55,514 nucleotides of DNA from a virus: the IMG/VR virus record IMGVR_UViG_3300036781_000044, positions 1-55,514 of that record; one strand, 5' to 3'. The notes beneath the pieces are model-generated. The model was not told where the DNA came from. It was given only the letters and a program-made list of their open reading frames with translations, and did no database searches. Shown here one piece after another: positions 14,965 to 23,653 of the stretch; the first letter of the stretch is position 1, and each line of letters starts with the position of its first letter. The position numbers and the translations under genes were made by a program.

Positions 14965-16404
14965 ATGGGTCGCACGCTACGTATCGAGCACGCCCGTGTG
15001 TATCTGCCGTTTCTTCAACCGATGCGCTATAAGGGCGCGCATGGCGGACGCGGCAGCGGCAAGTCACATGCATTCGCAAAGCTTGCGATCCAAAAGTGCA
15101 TCACGCGACCTAGCACGCGAATCGTCTGCGTGCGTGAAGTGCAGAACTCGCTGGAGCAATCGGTCAAACGTCTATTAGAAGATACCCTCACTGAGTTTGG
15201 ACTAGGCGAATCTGACGGCTTTCGTGTCTTGAACTCTCACATTGAAACGCCAGGCGATGGCATCATGATTTTTCAAGGCATGCAGAATCATACAAACGAT
15301 AGCATCAAGTCGTTAGAAGGGTATGACGTCGCATGGGTCGAAGAAGCGCAATCGATTAGCGAACGATCGTTGCAGTTACTTCGACCAACCATCCGTAAAG
15401 AGACGTGCCGTTGGTGTTGGTGTAACTCTGAACGCGACGCTGACGCAACGTGTCCTAGCGTGCTGAGTCCAGACGGTAAGCATCTTTTCGACCCGTCTGA
15501 GATTTGGCTTAGCTGGAACCCGCGCTCACCGAAAGATCCCGTCGATGTCATGATGCGAGGGAAGAACAAATATCCTGAGTCAATCACGATAGGGACGACG
15601 TATCGAGACAATCCGTGGTTTCCTAACGTGCTACTCAAAGAAATGGAGTGGGATCGTCAGACTGATCCAGACAAATACGCGCACGTGTGGCTCGGCGGCT
15701 ATGAGATTCACCCCGACTCACGCGTCTTCAAGAACGTGCGTGTAGAAGAGTTCGTCACGCCGCCCAATACGCAGTTTCAGACTGGCGCTGACTGGGGATT
15801 CAGCATTGATCCTGCGACGCTTGTGCGCTGCTTTGAGTCATTGCGGAATCCTGCGACAGGCGAACTATGGCCACGTAAGCGACTCTACATCGATCGCGAT
15901 CTCTATCAAGTCGGCGTCGAGATCGATCACTTGCCGTCGTTCTTCGATGGCCTTGTGTGTGGGTGCAAGATTAACCCTGCGCAAGCGTTGACGCCATACA
16001 CAATGATCGTTCCACCTACGTGCAAAGCGCCTGCCGAGCATGGCTGCATGCGACGTTGGCCGATTGTTGCGGACTCTGCGCGCCCTGAGACGATCAGCTT
16101 TCTACGTCGTCACGGCTATACGCGCATTGAGGCCGCGAAGAAGGGCCAGAACTCTGTCAAAGAAGGTGTCTTGTTTTTGCAAGGGTATGAAATCATCATT
16201 CATCCTCGCTGCATGAATGCGATTGACGAGTTTTCGACGTATAGCTATGTCACAGAAGAAGTCGTCGATTCTGTGACTGGGCTATTGACTGAACGTCCGT
16301 TGCCGTTGTTTCAAGACAAGAAGAATCACATTATCGACCCAGCACGTTACGCCGTCGAGCAGCTACGCGGCGTGATGCGTGTGCGGGAGTCGCAGTGGGG
16401 CTAA
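14965..16404 (+). CDS. terL: Terminase large subunit
   Basis: 479 residues. Walker A GGRGSGKS (27-34), Walker B DVAWVEEAQ (121-129) and a C-terminal RNase H-like nuclease starting GADWGFS (Asp276), with further acidic residues in VADSARPET and HIIDPARYA, identify a PBSX/Terminase_3-type motor. It powers DNA translocation into the prohead and cuts the genome. A Cys-rich stretch (Cys148, 151, 153, 163) sits between the ATPase strands and may bind zinc; it is not part of the usual core. Confidence 0.93.
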   Translation: MGRTLRIEHARVYLPFLQPMRYKGAHGGRGSGKSHAFAKLAIQKCITRPSTRIVCVREVQNSLEQSVKRLLEDTLTEFGLGESDGFRVLNSHIETPGDGIMIFQGMQNHTNDSIKSLEGYDVAWVEEAQSISERSLQLLRPTIRKETCRWCWCNSERDADATCPSVLSPDGKHLFDPSEIWLSWNPRSPKDPVDVMMRGKNKYPESITIGTTYRDNPWFPNVLLKEMEWDRQTDPDKYAHVWLGGYEIHPDSRVFKNVRVEEFVTPPNTQFQTGADWGFSIDPATLVRCFESLRNPATGELWPRKRLYIDRDLYQVGVEIDHLPSFFDGLVCGCKINPAQALTPYTMIVPPTCKAPAEHGCMRRWPIVADSARPETISFLRRHGYTRIEAAKKGQNSVKEGVLFLQGYEIIIHPRCMNAIDEFSTYSYVTEEVVDSVTGLLTERPLPLFQDKKNHIIDPARYAVEQLRGVMRVRESQWG

Positions 16405-16406
16405 GT

Positions 16407-16733
16407 ATGGATCTGCCTGAGTCTTACGACGAGTTTAAGACGCGTTTTCGTGACGCGCAAGAACACGACGCATGCGATCTGAACTCGGGACGTGGGATGC
16501 CGTGCCCGTTCTGTGCGGCGCCTGGGTTTACGACGTATCCGATTTTCGATCACGAGGCTAAGAAGCTCCCGCATCCGCCGTTGTTCTGCGCAGAATGCAA
16601 GCGGATTGCGTTATTCATTTTTGAGTGTCGCGAACTCGCACCAAACGTGCATGAGACGCACTTTGGTGTATTGCAAGTCAGTGGTCCAGTGCAACCTAAG
16701 TGGTTAGTTCCTTCGATTGGATGGGTTCAATAA
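16407..16733 (+). CDS. Zinc-ribbon protein between terminase and portal
   Basis: 108 residues from the ATG at 16407, preceded by GGGG; a GTG at 16395 is the alternative. CPFC and CAEC about 28 residues apart form a zinc ribbon. The C-terminal half is probably beta-rich. No family beyond this is recognised. The stop overlaps the portal start by one base (TAATG). Confidence 0.65.
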   Translation: MDLPESYDEFKTRFRDAQEHDACDLNSGRGMPCPFCAAPGFTTYPIFDHEAKKLPHPPLFCAECKRIALFIFECRELAPNVHETHFGVLQVSGPVQPKWLVPSIGWVQ

Positions 16734-18196
16734 TGCCGGTTGATACGCCGCGTGCTGATTACTCCGCGATGCTGCCGAAGTGGCAGCGTCTCCGCGATTG
16801 CTTCGATGGACGTGACGCGATCTTGGCACGTGGGCCCGTCTATGCGCCTGACTTACCAGGTGCGGACAAAGCCGCGAATCTCGCGTATCGACTGCGCGGG
16901 AACTTTTACAACGCGACGTCGCGCACAGTCGGCGGCATGAATGGGATGATTTTTCAAGAGTCCCCCAACGTCACGATCCCTGAGAGTGAGAGTGCGCTAC
17001 TCGACGACATTACGTTGACGAACGTCTCTTTTGAGTCGTTCTCAACGATGGTGGGCTCCGAAATTTTCACGATGGGACGTTACGGCGCGCTCATCGACAT
17101 GCCGACGCAGCCGACTGAAGCTGGCGCGCTGCAGCGTCCCGACGTCGATATGCGCCCTTACGCCATCGCGTATCGTGCAGAAGACATCGTGAATTGGCGC
17201 ACCGAGCGTCGCGGCGGCGATCAAGTGCTGACGATGGTCGTCTTGCGTGAGATCGTCGAGATTCAAGACGCTGAAGACGCGTTCAAACTCAAGCAAATTT
17301 GCCAGTATCGCGTCGTTATGCTGAACGGTACCTCATGCGTCGTGCAGTTGTGGCGCGAAAGCACTGAAGAATCGAAAGAGTATCGCAAGTTCAGTGAAAC
17401 GACGTTGATGCGACGCGGCGAAGCGTTGAGCTTTGTGCCGTTCGTTTTCTTCGGCCCGTTGTCGCCGTCTCCCGATCTTGCTGCACCGCCGTTGATCGAT
17501 CTCGCTGACGTAAATCTTGGACACTGGCGAAACTCAGTCGATTACGAACATGGATTGCATCTCGTCGCGCTGCCCACGCCATGGCAAGCTGGCGGCAAGG
17601 GTGGACCTGACGACGGCCCAAAGAAAATGGGGCCGTCAGTCGTCTGGGAATTGGAAGTCAACGGTAGCGCCGGCATGCTCGAATTTACGGGCGCTGGCCT
17701 TGACGCGATTGCGGCGGCGATGGAGGAAAAGAAAAAGCAGATGGCGACTCTTGGTGCGCGTCTGCTTGAAGACGCGCCAACGGTGGGCGAGACGGCTAGC
17801 GCGGTGAAACTGCGACACAGCGGAGAAACGGCGTCGCTGAAGACAATCGCGCAGAGTTTGGAAGAAGGGCTTGTCCAAATGCTGCAAATTTGCTTGTGGT
17901 GGCAAACGACTGAAGCGAAGCCCGCTGACGTCGAAGCGGAAGTGGAACTCAACAAAGAATATCTGAACGTGCGCGCGACGCCGCAAGAAATTCAAGTCGC
18001 GTTGACCGCCCTGCAAGCGGGTGAGATGAGTTTCGAGACATGGTGGAACCTGCTCACGACCGGCGGCTGGGCGCGCGAGGGTGTTGACGCCGATCAAGAG
18101 CAGAAAGACATCGCGAAACGCAAGGTCGATGTTACGCCGCCAGATCCAAATCTCGACCCGAACTTGAACCCGAACCCGGTGCCGCCGCAACGATGA
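16733..18196 (+). CDS. Portal protein, DUF4055 type
   Basis: 487 residues from the ATG at 16733. LIDLADVNLGHWRNSVDYEHG and the following LPTPWQAGG match the DUF4055 family, which forms the portal ring at the capsid vertex. The C-terminus is Pro/Asn-rich (DPNLDPNLNPNP). The placement directly after terL and before the MuF-like gene is standard for head modules. Confidence 0.85.
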   Translation: MPVDTPRADYSAMLPKWQRLRDCFDGRDAILARGPVYAPDLPGADKAANLAYRLRGNFYNATSRTVGGMNGMIFQESPNVTIPESESALLDDITLTNVSFESFSTMVGSEIFTMGRYGALIDMPTQPTEAGALQRPDVDMRPYAIAYRAEDIVNWRTERRGGDQVLTMVVLREIVEIQDAEDAFKLKQICQYRVVMLNGTSCVVQLWRESTEESKEYRKFSETTLMRRGEALSFVPFVFFGPLSPSPDLAAPPLIDLADVNLGHWRNSVDYEHGLHLVALPTPWQAGGKGGPDDGPKKMGPSVVWELEVNGSAGMLEFTGAGLDAIAAAMEEKKKQMATLGARLLEDAPTVGETASAVKLRHSGETASLKTIAQSLEEGLVQMLQICLWWQTTEAKPADVEAEVELNKEYLNVRATPQEIQVALTALQAGEMSFETWWNLLTTGGWAREGVDADQEQKDIAKRKVDVTPPDPNLDPNLNPNPVPPQR

Positions 18197-18351
18197 GCCG
18201 CAAGAACGAAGTCAACCAGAATCCGTGGGGCTATTTTCAGCCCGTTTTACCCGCGCGCAAGCGCCGCAGAAAGGTACAGCATGAACGTCGTCGCCCAGCT
18301 AGTGATCACACTCGACGAATCCGGAAACGTCGGCATCAACGGCCCACTTGA
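18193..18351 (+). CDS. Small basic protein overlapping its neighbour
   Basis: 52 residues as read, starting with an ATGA overlap with the portal gene. The first 30 residues (MSRKNEVNQNPWGYFQPV) look genuine and the rest is Arg-rich, antiparallel in character to a coding tail. The frame runs 71 bases into the next gene. One more A in the AAA at 18270-18272 would bring a TGA into frame exactly at the next start codon, so the long overlap may be an indel artefact. Confidence 0.4.
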   Translation: MSRKNEVNQNPWGYFQPVLPARKRRRKVQHERRRPASDHTRRIRKRRHQRPT

Positions 18352-18484
18352 AAATCGGTTGCTGTGCTTTGGCATGATGGAAATGGCCAAAGACGGCATC
18401 AACAAGAAGCACGACGCCGATCAGAAACGCATCGTGCAAGTCGCGCCAGGGACGACGTTGCGCCCAGTGCCGCCGCAGTCATGA
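18281..18484 (+). CDS. Small conserved-type hypothetical phage protein
   Basis: 67 residues: VITLDESGNVGINGPLENR then a helix CFGMMEMAKDGI. This strand-turn-helix layout is common in phage head modules, but its role is unknown. AAAGG lies six bases ahead of the ATG, and its stop overlaps the next gene by ATGA. Confidence 0.7.
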   Translation: MNVVAQLVITLDESGNVGINGPLENRLLCFGMMEMAKDGINKKHDADQKRIVQVAPGTTLRPVPPQS

Positions 18485-19017
18485 CGCGATTCAAGGGCCC
18501 TGTTTTTCCGTCGTTTCGCAACGCGCGTCCGAGCGCGCCGAAGATACAGTATGCGTCGCATCAGAACATGCGACGTCAGATCCGTAATCTGAAACAGTGG
18601 GTCCGTCCAGTGCTTGACTCGACGGATGCTGACGTGTTGGCGGCAGGACGTCGCGTCATTGCAGCGTCGATGGAAGAACCGAACCCCGAATTTTCGGCGT
18701 TGCATTTGCTGTATAGCGGCATGCGCATGGCGTCTGACACGCGACAGTCATTCGCAGTGTGTATGAATCTCATCATGGACAAGTTTGACGCGAGGCGAAC
18801 AGATGGCGCCGAAGAAGATCCGCATTTCACCAAAAACGGGCAACAAACTGCCGGTGTTGCCGCACCAGAAGTTTCTGCAGAAAGCCCTACACGACTCGGC
18901 AGACTTCTTCGAGGCCTCTTTACGCGCACGCGTCTACAAAGAACTCAAGAAACTGCAAGCGAAGACGAGCATCAACAGTCTGACGCTCGCGTTGGCGAAT
19001 CACCGAAGCGTGCATGA
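18481..19017 (+). CDS. Hypothetical head-module protein with an over-extended 3' end
   Basis: 178 residues as read. The first 105 or so look genuine (helical, ending near FAVCMNLIMDKF). The remaining 70 read out of frame through the next gene, a 215-base overlap. One extra A in the AAG at about 18780 would place TGA just before the ribosome-binding site of that gene, which suggests an indel or loss of the original stop. Confidence 0.5.
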   Translation: MTRFKGPVFPSFRNARPSAPKIQYASHQNMRRQIRNLKQWVRPVLDSTDADVLAAGRRVIAASMEEPNPEFSALHLLYSGMRMASDTRQSFAVCMNLIMDKFDARRTDGAEEDPHFTKNGQQTAGVAAPEVSAESPTRLGRLLRGLFTRTRLQRTQETASEDEHQQSDARVGESPKRA

Positions 19018-19141
19018 CGTGATCTCACGCAAGATGATCGAAGCCGCAGTGCGCACAGCGACAGAAAAAGTCGTGCGCGATGCGTTCTTGCGCGGCGGCA
19101 AGTTGGGCGCTGAGCATGTGAAGGATTTGCCGCGTGGCTAA
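18803..19141 (+). CDS. Hypothetical head-module protein, N-terminal partner of the MuF-like protein
   Basis: 112 residues from the ATG at 18803, with GAGG seven bases upstream. Basic N-terminus (MAPKKIRISPKTG), then helices. It overlaps the MuF-like gene by eight bases. It may correspond to the N-terminal part of longer minor head proteins, but that is inference from position. Confidence 0.6.
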   Translation: MAPKKIRISPKTGNKLPVLPHQKFLQKALHDSADFFEASLRARVYKELKKLQAKTSINSLTLALANHRSVHDVISRKMIEAAVRTATEKVVRDAFLRGGKLGAEHVKDLPRG

Positions 19142-19703
19142 GCACATTACGTTTCGCTTCGATGACACGCTGCCAGCGGCAGAAAAAGCAGCTACGAACG
19201 TCGTTGAAAATCTGATCACCGAGATCAGCGACGAGACTGAGAAAAACATCCGTAACGTGGTCGCGACCGCGGTGCGCGAAGGCATCCCGGTCTATGACGC
19301 GGCGCGCACGATACGTCCGCTGATCGGATTGACGTCATCGCAGGGTCAAGCGGTGTTGAAATATCGCACCGAGCTTGTCGATAACGGCCTCACACTTGAA
19401 AAAGTCAATGACAAAGTAGACGCCTATAGTGACGAACTGTTACGCGGGCGTGCGGACTCGATTGCGCGCACTGAAATCCTTGACGCATTGCAAGCTGGGC
19501 AAGATGAAGCGTGGGCACAAGCGCAAGACGCTGGACTGCTCAGCGACAATGCGACAAAAGAAGTGATCTTGACTGACGATGCGTGCGAAGAGTGCGTGGG
19601 CATCGCAGAAGAGGGCCCCGTGCCGATCGATGATGACTTCAGTGAAGATGGGCCGCCCTTTCATCCGCAGTGTCGCTGCACAACGGCAATTTCGACGCCA
19701 TGA
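19134..19703 (+). CDS. Minor head protein, MuF/SPP1 gp7-like
   Basis: 189 residues from a GTG. The C-terminal DDACEECVGIAEEGP...PPFHPQCRCTTAI is the zinc-binding signature of phage head morphogenesis (MuF) proteins. These sit inside the capsid near the portal and may be ejected with DNA. Order portal, MuF, scaffold, coat is normal. Confidence 0.85.
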   Translation: MAKHITFRFDDTLPAAEKAATNVVENLITEISDETEKNIRNVVATAVREGIPVYDAARTIRPLIGLTSSQGQAVLKYRTELVDNGLTLEKVNDKVDAYSDELLRGRADSIARTEILDALQAGQDEAWAQAQDAGLLSDNATKEVILTDDACEECVGIAEEGPVPIDDDFSEDGPPFHPQCRCTTAISTP

Positions 19704-19891
19704 ACGACGAAAAAGTGAACGTCACATTGTCGTTTTGCGTTACGCCATCTGAAGCGCAAGCGATCTATCGACTTGCGCTGAGTCATCACGTCAGCACGTC
19801 GAAGTATCTACGCGCGATCGTGACGCGACGTGTTCTGTCCCGAACTCGGGAAGAATCTGTAGAAACACTGAAGAAATCCACTGACCTATAG
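19700..19891 (+). CDS. Small ribbon-helix-helix-like protein
   Basis: 63 residues from the ATG overlapping the previous stop. VTLSFCVTPSEAQAIYRLAL then STSKYLRAIVTRRV matches the strand-helix-helix layout of Arc/CopG regulators. A local regulator of head or scaffold expression is possible. A longer start at 19670 overlaps the MuF-like gene and is not needed. Confidence 0.55.
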   Translation: MNDEKVNVTLSFCVTPSEAQAIYRLALSHHVSTSKYLRAIVTRRVLSRTREESVETLKKSTDL

Positions 19892-19896
19892 ACTGC

Positions 19897-19925
19897 TTGC
19901 GTCGAGAGCCGACGTCTTCTAGACT
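19897..19925 (+). promoter_or_regulatory. Possible rightward promoter ahead of scaffold and coat
   Basis: TTGCGT (19897-19902), 17 bases, TAGACT (19920-19925), the same TTG-17-TAGnnT form as other promoters here. Transcription would start about ten bases before the scaffold ATG, giving an almost leaderless mRNA, so the call is cautious. Confidence 0.4.
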
Positions 19926-19941
19926 GACGCGCACACACGTT

Positions 19942-20751
19942 ATGCCCAGCATCATCCCAGTCATTGACAAGCTTGAAGACGTCGCAGAACCGCTGCGCGC
20001 GTTCTACGAACCGAAAGACGGCAAGTTCCAGATCACGCTGAGCGCAACGCCGCCGGGCTACGCGCTGGCGGCGGATCTTGCGACGGCCAATGGCAAAGTC
20101 GTCGAGTTTCGCAACACCAACATCGAACTCAAGAAGACGGTCGACGAACTGACGCCGCTGCGCGACAAGTTCAAGGACATCGATCCCGAGAAAGCCCGTG
20201 AGGCGCTGGCGCAAGTCGAGAAGCTGAACAAGAAAGGCGTCAAAGACGTGGACAACGATCTGCAGACGATGATCACAGCGGCGACCAAGCCGCTGATGGA
20301 CAAGATCGAGCAGATCACGGCGTCGAGCGCCGAAGAACGTAAGCGCGCCGACAATCTCACGCTGCGCAGCGTGATTCACGACAAGTTCATCAAGGCCGGC
20401 GGACACGCTGACGCCGTGGACTTCATCATGTCGCGCGTCGGCGGCACGTTCGTCGTCGAAAACGGACTCGTCAAAGCGGCGCCCAATCAGTTCAGTACCG
20501 ATCGTCCAACTGAAGCCCTCAGCGTCGATGAGTGGATGACACGTCAGACGAAAGAAGTCGGCTACGTGTTCAAGCCGTCGAATGGCGGCGGCGCATCGCC
20601 AGCGAATGGCAACGGCGCGCGACAAGTTCCAGCAGGCGTCACGGTGTTGAAAGACCCAACGGCGCAGCAACTTGGCGAAAACGCCAAGGGGATTCGGGAA
20701 GGCAAAGTCAAGCTCGAATATTCGAGCGACGCAAGTCAGCAGACGCACTAA
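19942..20751 (+). CDS. Capsid scaffolding protein
   Basis: 269 residues from the ATG at 19942. Charged coiled helices dominate residues about 45-150 (KVVEFRNTNIELKKTVDEL), followed by a Gly/Ala/Asn linker and a polar C-terminus. This composition and the position directly before the coat gene are typical of internal scaffolds that guide prohead assembly. There is no protease signature. Confidence 0.75.
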   Translation: MPSIIPVIDKLEDVAEPLRAFYEPKDGKFQITLSATPPGYALAADLATANGKVVEFRNTNIELKKTVDELTPLRDKFKDIDPEKAREALAQVEKLNKKGVKDVDNDLQTMITAATKPLMDKIEQITASSAEERKRADNLTLRSVIHDKFIKAGGHADAVDFIMSRVGGTFVVENGLVKAAPNQFSTDRPTEALSVDEWMTRQTKEVGYVFKPSNGGGASPANGNGARQVPAGVTVLKDPTAQQLGENAKGIREGKVKLEYSSDASQQTH

Positions 20752-20818
20752 TCGTCGAGACACACGCGCTGAGACGTCGGGGGCGGCTCAGACTCGCGTA
20801 GGAGCGACGCAACGATAG

Positions 20819-20891
20819 AGACTCGACCCGCGGGGCGGCGTCGAGTCTGGTCCCGCCTCAGCGAGCGCAGGGCCCGACTTCGGGGAAGTCG
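20819..20891. promoter_or_regulatory. Two hairpins in the coat mRNA leader
   Basis: A 9-bp stem (20819-20827 with 20840-20848) and a tight 7-bp stem with a GGG loop (20875-20881 with 20885-20891) lie in the 179-base gap before the coat gene. The second resembles a stable tetraloop-like hairpin. They may stop read-through partly or protect the coat mRNA. No T-rich tract follows. Confidence 0.5.
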
Positions 20892-20930
20892 CTTGGTCAC
20901 ACTTTTGTGATTTCCAAGGAGACATCCACG

Positions 20931-22076
20931 ATGGCCGGAGCACTTGTTACCACGAGCATCATGGGCACGACAGTTGCGATGGGACTTGGCACCCTTCGCG
21001 AAGAACTGGCGCTCGCCCTCATCGCGAATCGCGACTACGAAGGCGAAATCACTGCCGCGAAGCGCAACGCGACTGTCAATATCACGGTACCCGCACCTGT
21101 CACGTCGCGTGACGTCACGCCGGACGTCGTGCCGCCCGCGGTCACTGCGGTCACGCCGACGGTGGTGCCGCTGACGCTTGATCAGTGGCGTGAAGCGCCG
21201 TTCGCGATGGACGACAAGGGCCTGGCCCAGGTCGATCGCGGCATTCTGCCAATGCAGGCTGACGAAGCGATCAAGAGCCTCGCGAACTACATCGAGGATT
21301 TCTTGTGGACGAAAGTCACCGCGAACTGCTACACACTCGTCGGCACGGGCGGCGTGACGCCGTTCGCCACCGATCTTGGCGTGTACCTCGACGCGCGTGG
21401 CGCCGCGAACCGCAATCTGATGGCGATGACGCCACGCTACGCAGTGCTCGATACGTTCGCTGAGGCGAACGCGTTGGGTCTCCGTGCGTTTCAGGACGCC
21501 AGCTTCGGCGGCGGCACTGACGTCATTATCAACGGCCAGATTGGCAAGAAGCTTGGCGCCCTCTGGCTCATGTCGCAGCGCGTGCCGGGTCACACGAACG
21601 GCACGTATACGACTGGCACGACCGTCACTGGCGTGAACGCGATCGGTGCGACGACACTTGCACTGAGTGGCGGCGCGACTGGGACGATTCTCGCCGGCGA
21701 TATCGTCAAGATCGGCAGCTACACTTACAACGTGCAGGCGAACGCGACGGGCGGCAGCACGCCGTCGAGCGTCACGATCTCGCCTGGACTGTTCGCTGCG
21801 ACCGCGGGCGGCGAAGCGATCGTCAAGCAGGGCGGGACGTCGTTCACCCAGAACCTGCTCATTCAGCGTGACGCGCTGGGTTTCGCGATGGCGCCGTTGC
21901 AGGATTCGATCATCATCCCGGGATCGGGTCTGCAGGCGATCGCCATCGACGAGAAGTCGGGTCTTGCGCTGCGCCTCGAAGTGACGCGCCAGCACAAGCA
22001 GAACCAGTGGTCTTACGATGCGCTGTTCGGCGGGAACAGCGTGCGTAAGGGCAGCATGGTCTACATGGCTGGCTAA
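20931..22076 (+). CDS. Major capsid protein, P22-coat-like
   Basis: 381 residues from the ATG at 20931, with an excellent AAGGAG upstream; the frame is open to 20907 but that reading skips the site. The N-terminal region (ALALIANRDYEGEITAAKRN, then ...LDQWREAPFAMDD split over 60-95) matches P22 gp5-type coat proteins, which use the HK97 fold. Codon use is strongly GC-ending, as expected for the most expressed protein. A Gly/Thr-rich insertion at about 220-300 is probably a surface domain. Confidence 0.8.
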   Translation: MAGALVTTSIMGTTVAMGLGTLREELALALIANRDYEGEITAAKRNATVNITVPAPVTSRDVTPDVVPPAVTAVTPTVVPLTLDQWREAPFAMDDKGLAQVDRGILPMQADEAIKSLANYIEDFLWTKVTANCYTLVGTGGVTPFATDLGVYLDARGAANRNLMAMTPRYAVLDTFAEANALGLRAFQDASFGGGTDVIINGQIGKKLGALWLMSQRVPGHTNGTYTTGTTVTGVNAIGATTLALSGGATGTILAGDIVKIGSYTYNVQANATGGSTPSSVTISPGLFAATAGGEAIVKQGGTSFTQNLLIQRDALGFAMAPLQDSIIIPGSGLQAIAIDEKSGLALRLEVTRQHKQNQWSYDALFGGNSVRKGSMVYMAG

Positions 22077-22089
22077 GTGAACGTGGTTG

Positions 22090-22114
22090 GGGACGTCCCG
22101 CTGTGGGACGTCCC
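22090..22114 (+). terminator. Strong hairpin after the coat gene
   Basis: GGGACGTCCC occurs twice (22090-22099, 22105-22114) with a 5-base loop; because the decamer is itself palindromic it forms a 10-bp stem. Pyrimidine-rich sequence with CATTTT follows about fifteen bases on. Placed between coat and decoration genes, it probably attenuates transcription or stabilises the coat mRNA. Confidence 0.55.
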
Positions 22115-22150
22115 TCTTCCGCTTCCTCATTTTCAAGGAGACACGTTCAC

Positions 22151-22687
22151 ATGGACAGCAAACTCTATCCCCAGGGGCGCGGCGGCGTAAAGACGCGCGA
22201 AGTCGGCAATACGCTGCAGTTCCTCGATGTCAACGGCGCAGTCATCTTTACAGTCAACGCCGATCTCGGGACAGTCGGCCCACTTGGCGGACTCTATGTC
22301 GCGCGAGCGACCTTCGACCCGAGTGGCGACGCGACGCAGCGCACAGTCGCAGCGCACACACTTGGTATCACGATCCCGAGTGGCGCGATTGTCGTCGGCG
22401 GCTTCATCGACGTCATCACGACATTCGCAGACGGCGCGTCTGACAACGCGACGATCGCGATCAAAGTCGAAGGCGCCAACGACGTCGTAACGGCTGTCGC
22501 CATCAGTGACGGCGCGAACCCGTGGGACGCGGGCAAGCACGCGATCATCCCGAAGGCGAACACGCCCGAGTCCACCGGCGTCAAAACCACCGCTGACCGC
22601 CTGGTCACTGCGACGGTCGCTGTTCACGCATTGACGGCAGGCAAGGCTTACATCTTCCTCTATTACGTGCAGAGTTCCGCGACGTAA
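22151..22687 (+). CDS. Probable capsid decoration/head protein
   Basis: 178 residues from the ATG at 22151, with AAGGAG upstream matching that of the coat gene. Beta-rich, Ala/Thr/Val-rich and nearly Cys-free, starting MDSKLYPQGRGGVKTREVG. Position and strong translation signals suggest an abundant structural protein, either decoration or a head fibre. No family is recognised. Confidence 0.6.
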   Translation: MDSKLYPQGRGGVKTREVGNTLQFLDVNGAVIFTVNADLGTVGPLGGLYVARATFDPSGDATQRTVAAHTLGITIPSGAIVVGGFIDVITTFADGASDNATIAIKVEGANDVVTAVAISDGANPWDAGKHAIIPKANTPESTGVKTTADRLVTATVAVHALTAGKAYIFLYYVQSSAT

Positions 22688-22698
22688 GAGAAAGTCTG

Positions 22699-23226
22699 AT
22701 GCCTGTCTCGACGCTGATTACCACCGCTGGGTCCGCAAACGCGAACGCGTATTGTGACGTCGCGTTTGCGGACCAGTACCAGCTTGATCGTCCAGCCGTC
22801 GGAACGACGTGGACACTCGCGAATCCAGATATGAAGAGTGCCGCGCTGTTGTGGGCGACGCGCTTGATGGATAGCTTGTGGAACTGGACCGGTTTCCCAA
22901 CAGATGCGCATCAAGCGTTGTTGTGGCCGCGTCAAGGCATGCTGAAGCGCAACGGCTGGGAATACGTGGATATGCACACGATCCCTGTCGAGCTTCAGAA
23001 CGCCACCGCGGAATATGCACGTCAGTTACTCGTCAGTGACTTGGCAGGCAATTCGCAGATTGAGACGCAAGGGATCACGTCACTGAAAGTGGGTCCTGTC
23101 GCGTTCACATTCAAAGAAGGTGTTACGGCGAAGCCAGTCCCTGACACCGTGTTCAATTTGATTCCGCCGTCGTGGGGATACCCGCGCAGTCGTAACAGCG
23201 GCGTCAGAGAATTGTTGAGGGCTTGA
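22699..23226 (+). CDS. Head-tail connector / DnaT-like ssDNA-binding-family head protein
   Basis: 175 residues. ANAYCDVAFADQYQLDRP, AALLWATRLMDSLWNWTG and QALLWPRQGM match the phage family annotated DnaT-like ssDNA-binding, which by position is a head-completion adaptor. The C-terminus contains the usual PP...G segment. Confidence 0.7.
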   Translation: MPVSTLITTAGSANANAYCDVAFADQYQLDRPAVGTTWTLANPDMKSAALLWATRLMDSLWNWTGFPTDAHQALLWPRQGMLKRNGWEYVDMHTIPVELQNATAEYARQLLVSDLAGNSQIETQGITSLKVGPVAFTFKEGVTAKPVPDTVFNLIPPSWGYPRSRNSGVRELLRA

Positions 23227-23227
23227 G

Positions 23228-23653
23228 ATGCGACGCAGTTCAATCGGACGACGCACGTCAGACGGGACGACCGCGGCCGCCGCGATCGAGATCATCTCTG
23301 CGGGCGTGTGCTTCGTCAGAGAACTTCAGATCAGTTTGGCCGCGGCGACTGCGACTACGCTTGGCGTCGGCCGTCCTGCCGCTGCAGGCATCACGCCGAC
23401 GTCGCCAGTGACGAGTTTGCTGGAGGGCGTAGCAACCGACGCGTCGAAGATCACGACGGCTGTAGCGTGGGGAACAGGACCCACAGTGCCCGCGTCGTTC
23501 TTTCGTCGCGTAGGGTTTCCAGCGACGATTGGCAGCCAGATTCTGTGGCAGTTCAAAGACGGGATCTATCTGTCGCCGGGACAGACACTCGTTGTCTGGA
23601 ATCTCGCGTCGAATGGCGTCATTGACGTCACGGTGGTCGTGGACGAGCAGTGA
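23228..23653 (+). CDS. Hypothetical structural protein
   Basis: 141 residues, Ala/Thr/Val-rich with a jelly-roll-like strand pattern near the end (GQTLVVWNLASNG). It sits between two head-tail joining genes, so a virion role is likely, but no family is recognised. Confidence 0.6.
   Translation: MRRSSIGRRTSDGTTAAAAIEIISAGVCFVRELQISLAAATATTLGVGRPAAAGITPTSPVTSLLEGVATDASKITTAVAWGTGPTVPASFFRRVGFPATIGSQILWQFKDGIYLSPGQTLVVWNLASNGVIDVTVVVDEQ

Noticed and set aside
19786-20763. 325-codon open frame on the minus strand
   Set aside because: Antisense to the scaffold gene, with shadow-like composition and no start signal.
20748-22136. 462-codon open frame on the minus strand
   Set aside because: It is fully antisense to the coat gene, rich in Arg/Asp/His, has no ribosome-binding site and arises from the GC-rich codon use of the coat gene.
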